Origin: Variovorax sp. OAS795
Lineage (GTDB): Bacteria > Pseudomonadota > Gammaproteobacteria > Burkholderiales > Burkholderiaceae_C
Length of the DNA stretch: 64,000 bases
NCBI RefSeq assembly: GCF_040546685.1
Contig: NZ_JBEPOH010000001.1
Coordinates: forward strand, 4,154,001-4,218,000
Direction: 5' to 3'
Shown here: piece after piece, positions 8,728-19,605 of the stretch
Layout of the letters: each line of letters starts with the position of its first letter
Numbering within the stretch: the stretch's first letter is position 1
Translations under genes and position numbers: made by a program
The notes under the pieces: generated by a model
What the model was told of the DNA's origin: nothing
The model's database searches: none
Seen by the model: only the letters and a program-made list of their open reading frames with translations

Positions 8728-8997
8728 CTATTGCTTGGGCGCCTCGTTCTTCTTGGCGGCGTCCGTCGCGGCATTGGCCGCGTCCAGTGCCGAAGAAGCG
8801 CCCGGCGACGGTGTTGCAGCTGCGGGATCGCTCGTCGTCGGCGCAGGCGTGACCACTGGCGGCGGCGGTGCCGGCTCGGTCACCGGAGCGGGCGGTGGGG
8901 TCACAACCGCCGGCGCGGCATCCTCTTTCTTTCCGCAGGCCACGAGCGCGGCTGCGGCGATCAACGAAGCGAGCAGGACGGATGACGACTTCTTCAT
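8728..8997 (-). CDS. Small proline-rich lipoprotein
   Basis: An 89-residue predicted lipoprotein: MKKSSSVLLASLIAAAALVACGKKED has a clear signal and lipobox LVAC. The remainder is low complexity: a Pro/Thr/Val stretch (PPPAPVTEPAPPPPVVTPAP) and an Ala-rich tail (ALDAANAATDAAKK). The Pro-rich part may span periplasm as an extended linker. No enzymatic domain is present. AGGAG lies just upstream of the ATG. Monocistronic, ending at the bidirectional terminator. Confidence 0.75.
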   Translation of the reverse strand: MKKSSSVLLASLIAAAALVACGKKEDAAPAVVTPPPAPVTEPAPPPPVVTPAPTTSDPAAATPSPGASSALDAANAATDAAKKNEAPKQ

Positions 8998-9090
8998 GGA
9001 AACTCCTTTGGCAATGGATGTCAGAACGAAAAAATTCTAGACCCGCATCACCGCCGGTTGATGTCTGCCGGCCTCATTCGCGGCATTGGC

Positions 9091-9606
9091 TTACAAGCCC
9101 AGCGTCGATGCCGGAAACGCCGGCCGTCCCGCACGCCACGACTCATCAATTGTTTCCCGAAGTTCGCGCCGCGCACGCGGATCGAAGCCGCACACGCCGC
9201 GGCTGCGCTCGGGATCGGTCCGCTGGGCAAACCAGGCGGGCGTCCAGATGGCGCTCGGAACCCCGGGGCTGCCGGCCGCCGGCCGGACCGCCCGGCACTC
9301 GACGATGTGGTCCCACATGCGCCGCCACGGCAAAAGCCGCGTATGGGCACGCTCGACGACGTCGAAGCGCTGCGCCAGCAACACGAAGCGGCGGCCGCTC
9401 GCCGACCAGGCTTGAAGCGCCTGGATGCTGGCCCGCTCGCCCAGCGGCCAGTCGGCAAAGTCGGGATCGCTGAGCACCAGTTCCTTCCAGCCCTGCCGCG
9501 CCGCGTTCTCGAGCGCGGCGCGCACGATGCCGTCGAAGGCCTCGCGGCCATCGAAGCGGCCTTCGGGGAGGCCCTGTTCAGCTGGCGCGGGCGTGTCACT
9601 CGGCAT
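9091..9606 (-). CDS. Conserved-looking hypothetical protein
   Basis: From the ATG at 9606 the product is 171 residues, soluble, with no signal peptide. Its core (AFDGIVRAALENAARQGWKELVLSDPDFADWPLGERASIQALQAW, then FVLLAQRFDVVERAHTRLLPWRRMWDHIVECRAV) looks like an alternating alpha/beta domain, and I do not recognise it with certainty. The gene overlaps the 3' end of the cupin oxygenase gene by 11 bases, so the two are co-expressed and the protein may act with it. An in-frame upstream extension to 9651 is possible but lies wholly inside the oxygenase gene. Confidence 0.7.
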   Translation of the reverse strand: MPSDTPAPAEQGLPEGRFDGREAFDGIVRAALENAARQGWKELVLSDPDFADWPLGERASIQALQAWSASGRRFVLLAQRFDVVERAHTRLLPWRRMWDHIVECRAVRPAAGSPGVPSAIWTPAWFAQRTDPERSRGVCGFDPRARRELRETIDESWRAGRPAFPASTLGL

Positions 9607-10738
9607 GCAACCACCCCGCTTCGCACCATTCGGCCAGCAGCGCGCGCGCACCCTCGCTCGCGCGCGACAGCTCGCGCGGACCCAGCGCGCGCCGGTCGGC
9701 CAGCCGCCGCATCAGCGTGGCATCGGCCCCGCCCGCGCGAAAACTCTCACCATTGATGTAGAGGTGCCGCGCGTCGTAGAGCATGCGCGTGCGCCGGTCG
9801 AGCGCCACCTGGTTCAACACGTCCGGCGCATCGGTGCCTTCGCCGAACCAGACATTGGCCTTGGGCTCCGTGAGCGATTCGCCGAGCGCCCGGTCGATCG
9901 CGTCGGGGTCGCGCAGCGCGGCCTCGACGGCCTTGCGCGCGAAGGCCTGCAGCGCGGCCGGCATGGCGGCCGGCGTGTCCACCGCGGGCTGCGAGGGATC
10001 GCGGTAGCGCGCCAGCTCGGCGGGTCCCGCGTCTTCGAGGGCTTCCGAATAGGCCTGCGCCATGCGCGCCAGCAGGTCGGCCCCAAGTTCGCCCGACGCC
10101 GACGACCTGAGGCCGATGGAGCAGGTCATGCAGTCGTCGCCGACCGCGACGCCGTCGTGCGCATAGCGCGGCGGCAGGTAGAGCATGTCGCCCGGCTCCA
10201 GCACGAAGCTTTGCTCGGGCTCGAAATTCTCGAGGATCTTGAGCGGCACGCCCTCTTGCAGGCGCAGGTCGCTCTGCCGGCCGATCGACCATCGCCGCGT
10301 GCCCTGCGCCTGCAGCAGGAACACGTCGTAGCTGTCGAAATGCGCACCCACGCCGCCCCGGTCGCTCGCATAGCTGATCATCAGGTCGTCCAGCCGCGCG
10401 TCGGGCAGGAAGCGGAACTGCTGCAGCAGCGCATGCACGCCCTCATGGTGCAGGTCGACGCCCTGCACCAGCAGGGTCCATTCGGGCTGTTTCAGCGGCG
10501 GCAGCGCGCGCCGCGCGAGCGGCCCCTGCCGAAGGGTCCAGCCGGCCTTGCCATGGCGGATCAGGCGCGATTCGACGTCCTCGCGCTCTGCCAGGGCAAA
10601 CAGCGCGCCGCGCTCGATCGGTGGCACCATGGCGGGGATGGCCTGGCGCACCAGCAGCGGTTTTTTCTGCCAATACCGCCGCATGAACTGCGCGGCGCTC
10701 AGGCCGCCGAGCAACGGCAGCGGTTGTGTAGTCTCCAT
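9596..10738 (-). CDS. Cupin/JmjC-type ribosomal protein oxygenase (RoxA/YcfD-like)
   Basis: Predicted Fe(II)/2-oxoglutarate oxygenase of 380 residues, the length of the E. coli YcfD (RoxA) arginine hydroxylase acting on ribosomal protein L16. The metal site is HFDSYDVF (His133, Asp135) with a second His in YLPPRYAHDG (His194). The N-terminus carries FMRRYWQKKPLLVRQA, the family opening motif. A C-terminal winged-helix-like region follows. The ATG at 10738 was preferred to a TTG at 10753. Its start is only 14 bases from the ATG of the divergent slyD-like gene. The substrate is inferred from the family. Confidence 0.85.
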   Translation of the reverse strand: METTQPLPLLGGLSAAQFMRRYWQKKPLLVRQAIPAMVPPIERGALFALAEREDVESRLIRHGKAGWTLRQGPLARRALPPLKQPEWTLLVQGVDLHHEGVHALLQQFRFLPDARLDDLMISYASDRGGVGAHFDSYDVFLLQAQGTRRWSIGRQSDLRLQEGVPLKILENFEPEQSFVLEPGDMLYLPPRYAHDGVAVGDDCMTCSIGLRSSASGELGADLLARMAQAYSEALEDAGPAELARYRDPSQPAVDTPAAMPAALQAFARKAVEAALRDPDAIDRALGESLTEPKANVWFGEGTDAPDVLNQVALDRRTRMLYDARHLYINGESFRAGGADATLMRRLADRRALGPRELSRASEGARALLAEWCEAGWLHAE

Positions 10739-10752
10739 GGGAGAATTCTGCA

Positions 10753-11277
10753 ATGGAAATCTCTGAACAATGCGTGGTCGGCCTGACCTGGACGATGAAA
10801 GACACTCTGGGCGAGGTGCTGGACGTGCTGGACGAACCGGTGGAATTCATGGTCGGGGGCGACGACCTCTTCGACGTGATCGAAGCCGCCCTGCAGGGCC
10901 ATGAGCCCGGCGCCCGGGTGCAACTGCAGCTCGAGCCCGAGCAGGGCTTCGGCGACTTCAACGACCAGCTGCTCTTCCTGGAGCCGCGGTCGCTGTTTCC
11001 CGAAGGCACCGAGGAAGGCATGACCTTCGATGGCGCCGCGCTGCCCCAGGGCGTGAGCGACGCCATGCCCAAGGACGTGATCTACACCGTGGCCGAAATC
11101 TACCCCGAGCACCTGGTGCTCGACGGCAACCATCCGCTGGCGGGCATCGCGATCCGTCTCGACATCACGGTGCGGTCGGTGCGGGAAGCCACCGAGGAAG
11201 AAGTCGGCCGCGGCACGGCGGGCACGGCTTTCTTCCAGGTGCCGCCCACGGCGCCGGGCAACGACCTGCTGCACTGA
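10753..11277 (+). CDS. FKBP-type peptidyl-prolyl isomerase (SlyD-like)
   Basis: A 174-residue cytoplasmic proline isomerase/chaperone of the SlyD group. It contains LGEVLDVLDEPVEFMVGGDDLFDVIEAALQG and the FKBP strand segment PEQGFGDFNDQLLF, an insert-in-flap region, and ends in a region without the His-rich metal-binding tail of E. coli SlyD. That missing tail suggests it is not a nickel-storage variant. The gene is divergent from the oxygenase gene with 14 bases between start codons, so promoters must overlap the neighbouring coding sequence. It ends at a strong terminator. Confidence 0.87.
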   Translation: MEISEQCVVGLTWTMKDTLGEVLDVLDEPVEFMVGGDDLFDVIEAALQGHEPGARVQLQLEPEQGFGDFNDQLLFLEPRSLFPEGTEEGMTFDGAALPQGVSDAMPKDVIYTVAEIYPEHLVLDGNHPLAGIAIRLDITVRSVREATEEEVGRGTAGTAFFQVPPTAPGNDLLH

Positions 11278-11310
11278 CCTCCGCACGCGAGAACGGCGGC
11301 GAACAACAAC

Positions 11311-11340
11311 AAAAAAGCCGGGCAGATTGCCCGGCTTTTT
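11311..11340. terminator. Bidirectional rho-independent terminator
   Basis: Six A, stem GCCGGGCA / TGCCCGGC (11317-11324 with 11328-11335), loop GAT, then five T. The outer bases CAAC/GTTG extend the pairing. It separates convergent slyD-like (plus) and glycine-zipper lipoprotein (minus) genes. Confidence 0.92.
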
Positions 11341-11368
11341 GTTGCCTGCGACGGCCGCCCGCGGGCAG

Positions 11369-11869
11369 TTACATGCGCGAGATCTGGCCGTTGTCGATGC
11401 GCACGCGGTCTCCGATGCGCAGGTCGCCGGGGCTTTGCACGTCGAAGGCACGGTAGCCGCCGCGGTCGATCTGCACCGAGATGCGGTAGCTCTCGTAGGC
11501 GCGCGGGCCGTTGCGTTGTGCCTCGATGGTGTTGCCCAGCAGCGCGCCGCCCACGATGCCCAGCGCCGTGGCCGCGGCGCGGCCGCTGCCATGTCCGAAC
11601 TGGTTGCCCACCACACCGCCAACCACACCCCCCGCCACGGCGCCGCCGCCGGTGGTGCCGGTGCCCCCGGTCTCGCTGCGCATCACTTCGATGTTGGCGA
11701 CATGGCCGTATTCGACGTACGCCGCTTCCTGGTACGGAACGGCCTGGGGCGGCGCCTGGTAGGGATAGCGCGTGGTCTGGTAGACCGGCGCGGGAGCGAC
11801 GCAGGCCGTGAGCGTGGCAATTGCCAGCGCACAAGCGCCGATGGAAATGAAGCGCGTTGAGATTTTCAT
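11369..11869 (-). CDS. Glycine-zipper outer membrane lipoprotein (SlyB/Pcp-like)
   Basis: A 166-residue lipoprotein: signal MKISTRFISIGACALAIATLTAC with lipobox LTAC, a Tyr/Pro-rich segment (YQTTRYPYQAPPQAVPYQ), then a glycine zipper (GGGAVAGGVVGGVVGNQFGHGSG...) that forms a tight transmembrane hairpin, and a C-terminal beta domain (YRISVQIDRGGYRAFDVQ). This matches the SlyB/Rickettsia 17-kDa antigen family, envelope stabilisers induced by low magnesium in enterics. The start was moved to the ATG at 11869, where the signal begins. A second glycine-zipper lipoprotein lies at 35820-36107. Confidence 0.87.
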   Translation of the reverse strand: MKISTRFISIGACALAIATLTACVAPAPVYQTTRYPYQAPPQAVPYQEAAYVEYGHVANIEVMRSETGGTGTTGGGAVAGGVVGGVVGNQFGHGSGRAAATALGIVGGALLGNTIEAQRNGPRAYESYRISVQIDRGGYRAFDVQSPGDLRIGDRVRIDNGQISRM

Positions 11870-12028
11870 GTTGAGGGCTCCTCGAAAGAATGGGTGCATC
11901 CGATGCACCAAGCCTGTGTCTAACGCCGCTTGCGGCAGCGGGATGACGCCAGACACACACCGAAGCGTAGGAGCAGGCCGCGAACTGAACGGTTCCGGGC
12001 TTTACCGGCCGGATACGAGCGCAACCGC

Positions 12029-12475
12029 TCAGTGCTTGCCCGTGGAGCCGTAGCCGCCCTCGCCGCGTTGCGAGGCTGCAAATTCCGTGACCACACGAAA
12101 CTGCGCCTGCACCACGGGCACGATCACGAGCTGCGCGAGCCGCTCCATGGGCTGGAGCACGAAGGGCGTGTCGCTGCGGTTCCAGGCGCTGATCTTCAGT
12201 TCGCCCTGGTAGTCGCTGTCGATCAGGCCGACCAGGTTGCCCAGCACGATGCCGTGCTTGTGGCCGAGGCCAGACCTGGGGAGGATCAGCGCAGCATAGG
12301 CAGGGTCCGCCAGGTGGATCGCGATGCCGGTGCCCACGAGTTGCCACGCGTTGGGTTCGAGCGTGACCGGCGCATCGAGGCAGGCCCTGAGATCGAGCCC
12401 CGCGCTGCCGGGGGTGGCGTAGGCGGGCAATTGGTCCACCATGCGGGGATCGAGGATACGGACGTCTACTTTCAC
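12029..12475 (-). CDS. dut: dUTP diphosphatase
   Basis: Hydrolyses dUTP to dUMP, keeping uracil out of DNA. From the GTG at 12475 the product is 148 residues, the normal trimeric dUTPase size. Motifs in order: AGLDLRA (motif 1), [11 protein letters not shown] (motif 2), [10 protein letters not shown] (motif 3), [10 protein letters not shown] (motif 4) and [10 protein letters not shown] (motif 5, the P-loop-like tail). GTG was chosen because homology begins at KVDVRILD. It lies two bases after the stop of the membrane-protein gene and is the last gene of the coaBC-membrane protein-dut unit. Confidence 0.94.
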   Translation of the reverse strand: MKVDVRILDPRMVDQLPAYATPGSAGLDLRACLDAPVTLEPNAWQLVGTGIAIHLADPAYAALILPRSGLGHKHGIVLGNLVGLIDSDYQGELKISAWNRSDTPFVLQPMERLAQLVIVPVVQAQFRVVTEFAASQRGEGGYGSTGKH

Positions 12476-12477
12476 TT

Positions 12478-12927
12478 CTACTTGCCTTGCTTGTGTTGCT
12501 GTTCTCTTTGCTTGCGTGCGGCTTCCTCGAGCACCTGCTGCCACTTGGCGACGCCGGGCGACAGCTTGAAACCCTTGAGCTTGGTGGCGAGAAATACCGC
12601 CACACCGGCAATCAGTGCCAGCACGACCAAAGGCACGCCGGCCGACCATAGGGCCAGCAGGACCAGTGCCCCCACGGCGCCGATTGCCTTGAGCATCTTG
12701 GGCGGGAAGGCCTCGCTGCCCGGTGCGGAGACATCCCCGTTGGACGATTCACGGCGTTGGGCCGCGGCCTGTGCCGCACCCTGGGCGCCCGGCACCGGCG
12801 TGATGCCGACGTCGAGCCCATGGTCGCCTTCGTGCGCCGCCCGTTTCGGCAATGCGGCCTGGGCCGACAGCCGCTCCACGTAGCTGGCGAAGTCGCCGTT
12901 GGGCGGCGTGTTCCATTGGGGATTCAT
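12478..12927 (-). CDS. Hypothetical membrane protein between coaBC and dut
   Basis: A 149-residue protein with a soluble, Ala/Gln-rich N-terminal half (about 1-75, including [19 protein letters not shown]) and two closely spaced hydrophobic segments ([20 protein letters not shown] and [15 protein letters not shown]), then a basic amphipathic tail ([22 protein letters not shown]). No family recognised. Its ATG overlaps the coaBC stop by one base and its stop is two bases before the dut start, so it is embedded in that operon. Confidence 0.75.
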   Translation of the reverse strand: MNPQWNTPPNGDFASYVERLSAQAALPKRAAHEGDHGLDVGITPVPGAQGAAQAAAQRRESSNGDVSAPGSEAFPPKMLKAIGAVGALVLLALWSAGVPLVVLALIAGVAVFLATKLKGFKLSPGVAKWQQVLEEAARKQREQQHKQGK

Positions 12928-14150
12928 CAGACGCTCCAGTCAGGCAGCCGTGCGGCGATCTCGGTCATGAGTTCGCGCGCCAGGGTGAGCTTGGGCGCGC
13001 GCGGCAGTTCGCGCGTGCCCTTGGCGTCCACCAGCAGCAGCGCATTGTCGTCCTGACCGAATGTCAGCGGGCCGATGTTCCCCACCAGGAGCGGAATGCC
13101 CTTGCGCTCCCGCTTGGCCTTGGCATGCGCGGCGAGGTTCTCGCTCTCAGCCGCGAAGCCCACGCAGAACAGCTTGCGCGCCTGCGCGCGCTCGCTGCGG
13201 GCCACGGCCAGGAGGATGTCGGCGTTCTCGACAAAGTTCAGCACGGGCGTCTTGCCGCTGCCGTCCTTCTTGATCTTCTGTTCGCTGTGGGTCGCGGGCC
13301 GCCAGTCCGCCACGGCGGCGGTTGCTACGAAAATGCTAGCGAACTCGGCTGCGCGCAGGGTCGCCGCGAGCATGTCCGCGGCAGAAAGGACATCGATGCG
13401 GTTCACTCCGCGCGGCGTCGGCAGGTGCACCGGTCCGGCCACCAGCGTCACCTCGGCGCCGGCCTCGTGGGCGGCGCGTGCAATGGCAAAACCCATCTTT
13501 CCGGACGAATGGTTGGTGATGCCGCGGATCGGATCGAGCGGCTCGAAAGTCGGGCCCGCGGTCACGAGCATCCTGTGCCCGGCAAGCAGCTTGGGCGCGA
13601 AGAAAGAGGTGATGTCCTCGAGCAGTTGCGCGGGCTCCAGCATGCGGCCGTCGCCGGTCTCGCCGCAAGCCTGCCAGCCGCTGCCCACGCCCAGCACCGT
13701 GGCGCCGTCGGCCGCGACCTGCATCAGGTTGCGCTGCGTCGCGGGATGCGCCCACATTTCACGGTTCATGGCCGGCGCGATCAGGAGCGGCACGCGGTCC
13801 GTCGGACGGGCCAGGCACATCAGGCTCAGCAGGTCGTCCGCCCTTCCCTGCACCAGGCGCGCAATGAAGTCGGCGCTGCAGGGCGCGAGCACGATGGCAT
13901 CGGCCTCGCGGCTCAGGTTGATGTGCGGCATGTTGTTGGGCTCGCGCGTGTCCCACTGCGAGGTGTAGACCGTGCGCCCCGAGAGCGCCTGCATCGTGAC
14001 CGGCGTGATGAACTGCTCGGCCGCCTCGGTCATGACCACCTGCACCGTGGCGCCCGCCTTCACGAACAGGCGGCACAACTCGGCCGACTTGTAGCAGGCA
14101 ATACCACCGGTAAGGCCCAGGACGATGTGTTTGCCGGCGAGATCTTGCAT
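12927..14150 (-). CDS. coaBC: Bifunctional CoaBC (phosphopantothenoylcysteine synthase/decarboxylase)
   Basis: Performs two consecutive steps of coenzyme A synthesis. The 407-residue product has an N-terminal FMN-dependent CoaC domain (VLGLTGGIACYKSAEL near residue 8, PHINLSREADAIVLAPCSADFIA with the active His, and the clamp ACGETGDGRM) and a C-terminal CoaB ligase domain (VTAGPTFEPLDPIRGITNHSSGKMG). The start was set at the ATG at 14150; the longer frame adds a Cys/Pro-rich stretch unlike the family. A TACACT hexamer ends 8 bases before this ATG. Divergent from pyrG. Confidence 0.94.
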   Translation of the reverse strand: MQDLAGKHIVLGLTGGIACYKSAELCRLFVKAGATVQVVMTEAAEQFITPVTMQALSGRTVYTSQWDTREPNNMPHINLSREADAIVLAPCSADFIARLVQGRADDLLSLMCLARPTDRVPLLIAPAMNREMWAHPATQRNLMQVAADGATVLGVGSGWQACGETGDGRMLEPAQLLEDITSFFAPKLLAGHRMLVTAGPTFEPLDPIRGITNHSSGKMGFAIARAAHEAGAEVTLVAGPVHLPTPRGVNRIDVLSAADMLAATLRAAEFASIFVATAAVADWRPATHSEQKIKKDGSGKTPVLNFVENADILLAVARSERAQARKLFCVGFAAESENLAAHAKAKRERKGIPLLVGNIGPLTFGQDDNALLLVDAKGTRELPRAPKLTLARELMTEIAARLPDWSV

Positions 14151-14168
14151 ATCGACGAAGTGTAATGA

Positions 14169-15983
<1,815 letters not shown>

Positions 15984-16038
15984 GCCGCCGGGCCGCTCCC
16001 AAGGCGAATGACGAAGTGCGCAGCACGGAGGCATCTCT

Positions 16039-16896
16039 ATGAAACTTTGCGGATTCGACATCGGGCTGGACCAGCCCTTCTTCCTGATCGCCGGCCCCTG
16101 CGTGGTCGAATCCGAGCAGCTGCAGATGGACACGGCCGGCACGCTGAAGGAAATCACTTCCTCGCTCGGCATCCCGTTCATCTTCAAGAGCAGCTTCGAC
16201 AAGGCCAACCGGTCCTCGGGCACCAGCTTTCGCGGCCCGGGCCGCGAGAAGGGCCTGGAGATCCTGGCCAAGGTGAAGCGCGAACTCGGCCTGCCGGTGC
16301 TGACCGACGTGCATACCGAGGACGACATCACCGAGGCCGCCAAGGTGGTCGACGTGCTGCAGACGCCCGCCTTCCTGTGCCGCCAGACCGACTTCATCCG
16401 CGCGGTGGCGCAGTCGGGCAAGCCGGTGAACATCAAGAAGGGCCAGTTCCTTGCGCCGCACGACATGAAGAACGTGATCGACAAGGCACGCGCGGCGGCC
16501 AAGGAAGCGGGTCTTCCCGAAGACAGCTTCATGGCCTGCGAACGCGGCGCCAGCTTTGGTTACAACAACCTCGTGTCCGACATGCGTTCGCTCGCGATCA
16601 TGCGCGAGACTGGCGCACCCGTGGTGTTCGACGCCACGCACTCGGTGCAGCTGCCGGGCGGCCAGGGCACGAGCTCGGGCGGCCAGCGCGAAATGGTGCC
16701 GGTGCTGTCGCGCGCCGCGGTGGCCGTGGGCGTGGCCGGACTCTTCATGGAGACGCACCCCGACCCGGCCAAGGCGCTGAGCGACGGCCCCAACGCCGTG
16801 CCGCTCAAGCACATGAAGGCCCTGCTCGAGACGCTCGTGGCGCTCGACCGGGTCACGAAGAAAAACGCATTCCTGGAGGATGTCTTCCAATCATGA
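16039..16896 (+). CDS. kdsA: 3-deoxy-8-phosphooctulonate (KDO-8-phosphate) synthase
   Basis: Condenses phosphoenolpyruvate with arabinose-5-phosphate for the lipopolysaccharide inner core. The 285-residue length is typical. Recognised segments are [54 protein letters not shown] and [22 protein letters not shown] retains the Cys seen in metal-dependent forms, but whether the enzyme needs metal cannot be settled by eye. It ends in an ATGA overlap with the DUF1330 gene. Confidence 0.95.
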   Translation: MKLCGFDIGLDQPFFLIAGPCVVESEQLQMDTAGTLKEITSSLGIPFIFKSSFDKANRSSGTSFRGPGREKGLEILAKVKRELGLPVLTDVHTEDDITEAAKVVDVLQTPAFLCRQTDFIRAVAQSGKPVNIKKGQFLAPHDMKNVIDKARAAAKEAGLPEDSFMACERGASFGYNNLVSDMRSLAIMRETGAPVVFDATHSVQLPGGQGTSSGGQREMVPVLSRAAVAVGVAGLFMETHPDPAKALSDGPNAVPLKHMKALLETLVALDRVTKKNAFLEDVFQS

Positions 16897-17183
16897 GCAG
16901 TGGCTACGTCATCGCCAACGTCGAGGTCACCAACCCGGCGCAGTACGAGGAATACAAGAAGTGGTCGAGCGCGGCCATGCAGGCGCACGGCGCCGAAGTG
17001 TGCACGCGCGGTGGCCAGGTCGAAGTGCTCGAGGGCGACTGGTCGCCTTTGCGCGTCGTCATCCTGAAATTCCCGAGCTTCGAGAAGGCCAAGGCCTTCT
17101 ACGACACCCCCGAATACCTGAAGGCGCGCGAAGCGCGTGCCGGTGCCGCCGTCATGCGCATGATTGCGGTCGAAGGTGTTTGA
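16893..17183 (+). CDS. DUF1330 family protein
   Basis: A 96-residue soluble protein with a dimeric alpha/beta ferredoxin-like fold expected from the family: [21 protein letters not shown] at the N-terminus and [28 protein letters not shown] near the C-terminus are diagnostic. Function unknown. It overlaps kdsA by four bases (ATGA) and lies 41 bases before eno, so it is co-transcribed with KDO and glycolytic genes; the link is not explained by its sequence. Confidence 0.88.
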   Translation: MSSGYVIANVEVTNPAQYEEYKKWSSAAMQAHGAEVCTRGGQVEVLEGDWSPLRVVILKFPSFEKAKAFYDTPEYLKAREARAGAAVMRMIAVEGV

Positions 17184-17203
17184 TCATCCCCATTCGAGAC
17201 TGA

Positions 17204-18508
<1,305 letters not shown>

Positions 18509-18521
18509 GCCAGCCGGCGGC

Positions 18522-18800
18522 ATGCGCTCGCGCCTCGTTCCACCCATCGTGCTGTTGCTGCTGCTGGTCGTCCTGCAGTGGCAGCTGTGGAACGGGCGCG
18601 GCAGCGTGCGTGACGTGTCGCAGCTGCAGACCAAGCTTGCCGACCAGAAAGAGTCCAATGCCAAGGCCACGGTGACCAACGAGCGGCTGGCCTCCGAGGT
18701 CAACGACCTCAAGACCGGCCTCGAGATGGTCGAGGAGCGTGCCCGGCAGGAATTGGGCATGGTCAAGCCCAACGAAGTGTTCGTTCAAGTGACGCGCTGA
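18522..18800 (+). CDS. ftsB: Cell division protein FtsB
   Basis: Bitopic septum protein that pairs with FtsL and FtsQ. The 92-residue product has a short cytoplasmic N-terminus, one transmembrane helix (LVPPIVLLLLLVVLQWQLW), a coiled coil (LQTKLADQKESNAKATVTNERLASEVNDL) and the C-terminal EERARQELGMVKPNEVFVQV segment typical of FtsB. Position directly after eno is the classic location. Confidence 0.93.
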   Translation: MRSRLVPPIVLLLLLVVLQWQLWNGRGSVRDVSQLQTKLADQKESNAKATVTNERLASEVNDLKTGLEMVEERARQELGMVKPNEVFVQVTR

Positions 18801-18805
18801 ATATG

Positions 18806-18966
18806 GCCCCCACGCTCGGCACTGCGTGTCCTCGCTGCCCCCCGAGGGGGCCGCTCGCGCCTTGGGGCGGCCCGGCGGCGCTCGATGCCCCCACGCTCGG
18901 CACTGCGTGTCCTCGCTGCCCCCCCGAGGGGGCCGCTCGCGCCTTGGGGCGGCCCGGCGGCGCTCG
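18806..18966. repeat. Two tandem 80-bp GC-rich intergenic repeats
   Basis: Copy 1 spans 18806-18884 (79 bp) and copy 2 spans 18887-18966 (80 bp). They are identical except for one extra C in a C-run of copy 2. Each reads GCCCCCACGCTCGGCACTGC at its left end and ends CGGCGCTCG; the middle contains the dyad CCCCC-GAGG-GGGCC. The unit resembles a family of dispersed repeats I associate with Comamonadaceae genomes. It separates ftsB from pnuC and carries no protein. Confidence 0.9.
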
Positions 18967-18981
18967 GCACCTGACGTCCTG

Positions 18982-19605
18982 ATGCCCGAGTTCTTCTCGG
19001 CCCCCGCCTTCGCGCTCTGGGGCTCACCGGTCAGCTGGCTCGAGCTCGTGGCCGCCGTGCTGGCGCTTGCGATGGTCGGCTGCAACATGCGCGAGATCCA
19101 CTGGGGCTGGCCGCTCGCGATCGTCAGTTCGCTGCTCTATGTGGCGGTGTTCGCCAAGGCGCGCATCTACGGCGACGCCTCGCTCCAGGTGTTTTTCGCG
19201 GTCGTCGCGCTCTGGGGCTGGTTCCAATGGCTGCGCGGGCACCGGGCCGATGGCAGCGCATTGCGGGTCAGCCGGCTGTCGCCGCGCGGCGTTGCGCTTG
19301 CCCTCCTGGCCTGCGCCGTGGCGTGGCCTGCGGTCGCCCTCTTCCTGCTTCGCTTCACCGACACCGACGTGCCCTGGTGGGACGGGTTCTCTACCGGCCT
19401 CAGCCTGGTCGGCCAGTTCCTGCTCGGCCGCAAGTTCATCGAGAACTGGCTCGTGTGGCTGGCGGTGAACACCGTAAGCGTGGGCCTGTTCATCCACAAG
19501 GGCCTGTGGCTCACGGTCGGGCTCTACGCAGTGTTCGCGGTGCTCAGCGTGGCGGGCTATCTTGCATGGCGCACGCGCATGCACGCCGGGGCCGCGCGCG
19601 CATGA
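18982..19605 (+). CDS. pnuC: Nicotinamide riboside transporter PnuC
   Basis: A 207-residue inner-membrane protein with about seven hydrophobic segments. Family signatures are SWLELVAAVLALAMVGCNMREIHWGWPLAI, the WGWFQWLRGHR loop, and FIENWLVWLAVNTVSVGLF. PnuC takes up nicotinamide riboside, which is retained after phosphorylation by a kinase. The following gene encodes just such a kinase-type P-loop protein and overlaps pnuC by four bases (ATGA), so the pair forms an import-and-trap unit for NAD salvage. The ATG at 18982 follows the tandem repeat. Confidence 0.9.
   Translation: MPEFFSAPAFALWGSPVSWLELVAAVLALAMVGCNMREIHWGWPLAIVSSLLYVAVFAKARIYGDASLQVFFAVVALWGWFQWLRGHRADGSALRVSRLSPRGVALALLACAVAWPAVALFLLRFTDTDVPWWDGFSTGLSLVGQFLLGRKFIENWLVWLAVNTVSVGLFIHKGLWLTVGLYAVFAVLSVAGYLAWRTRMHAGAARA

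Noticed and set aside
18826..18981. N-terminal extension of PnuC through the tandem repeat
   Set aside because: The repeat translates in frame but gives Gly/Arg/Ala-rich sequence; PnuC homology starts at the ATG at 18982.
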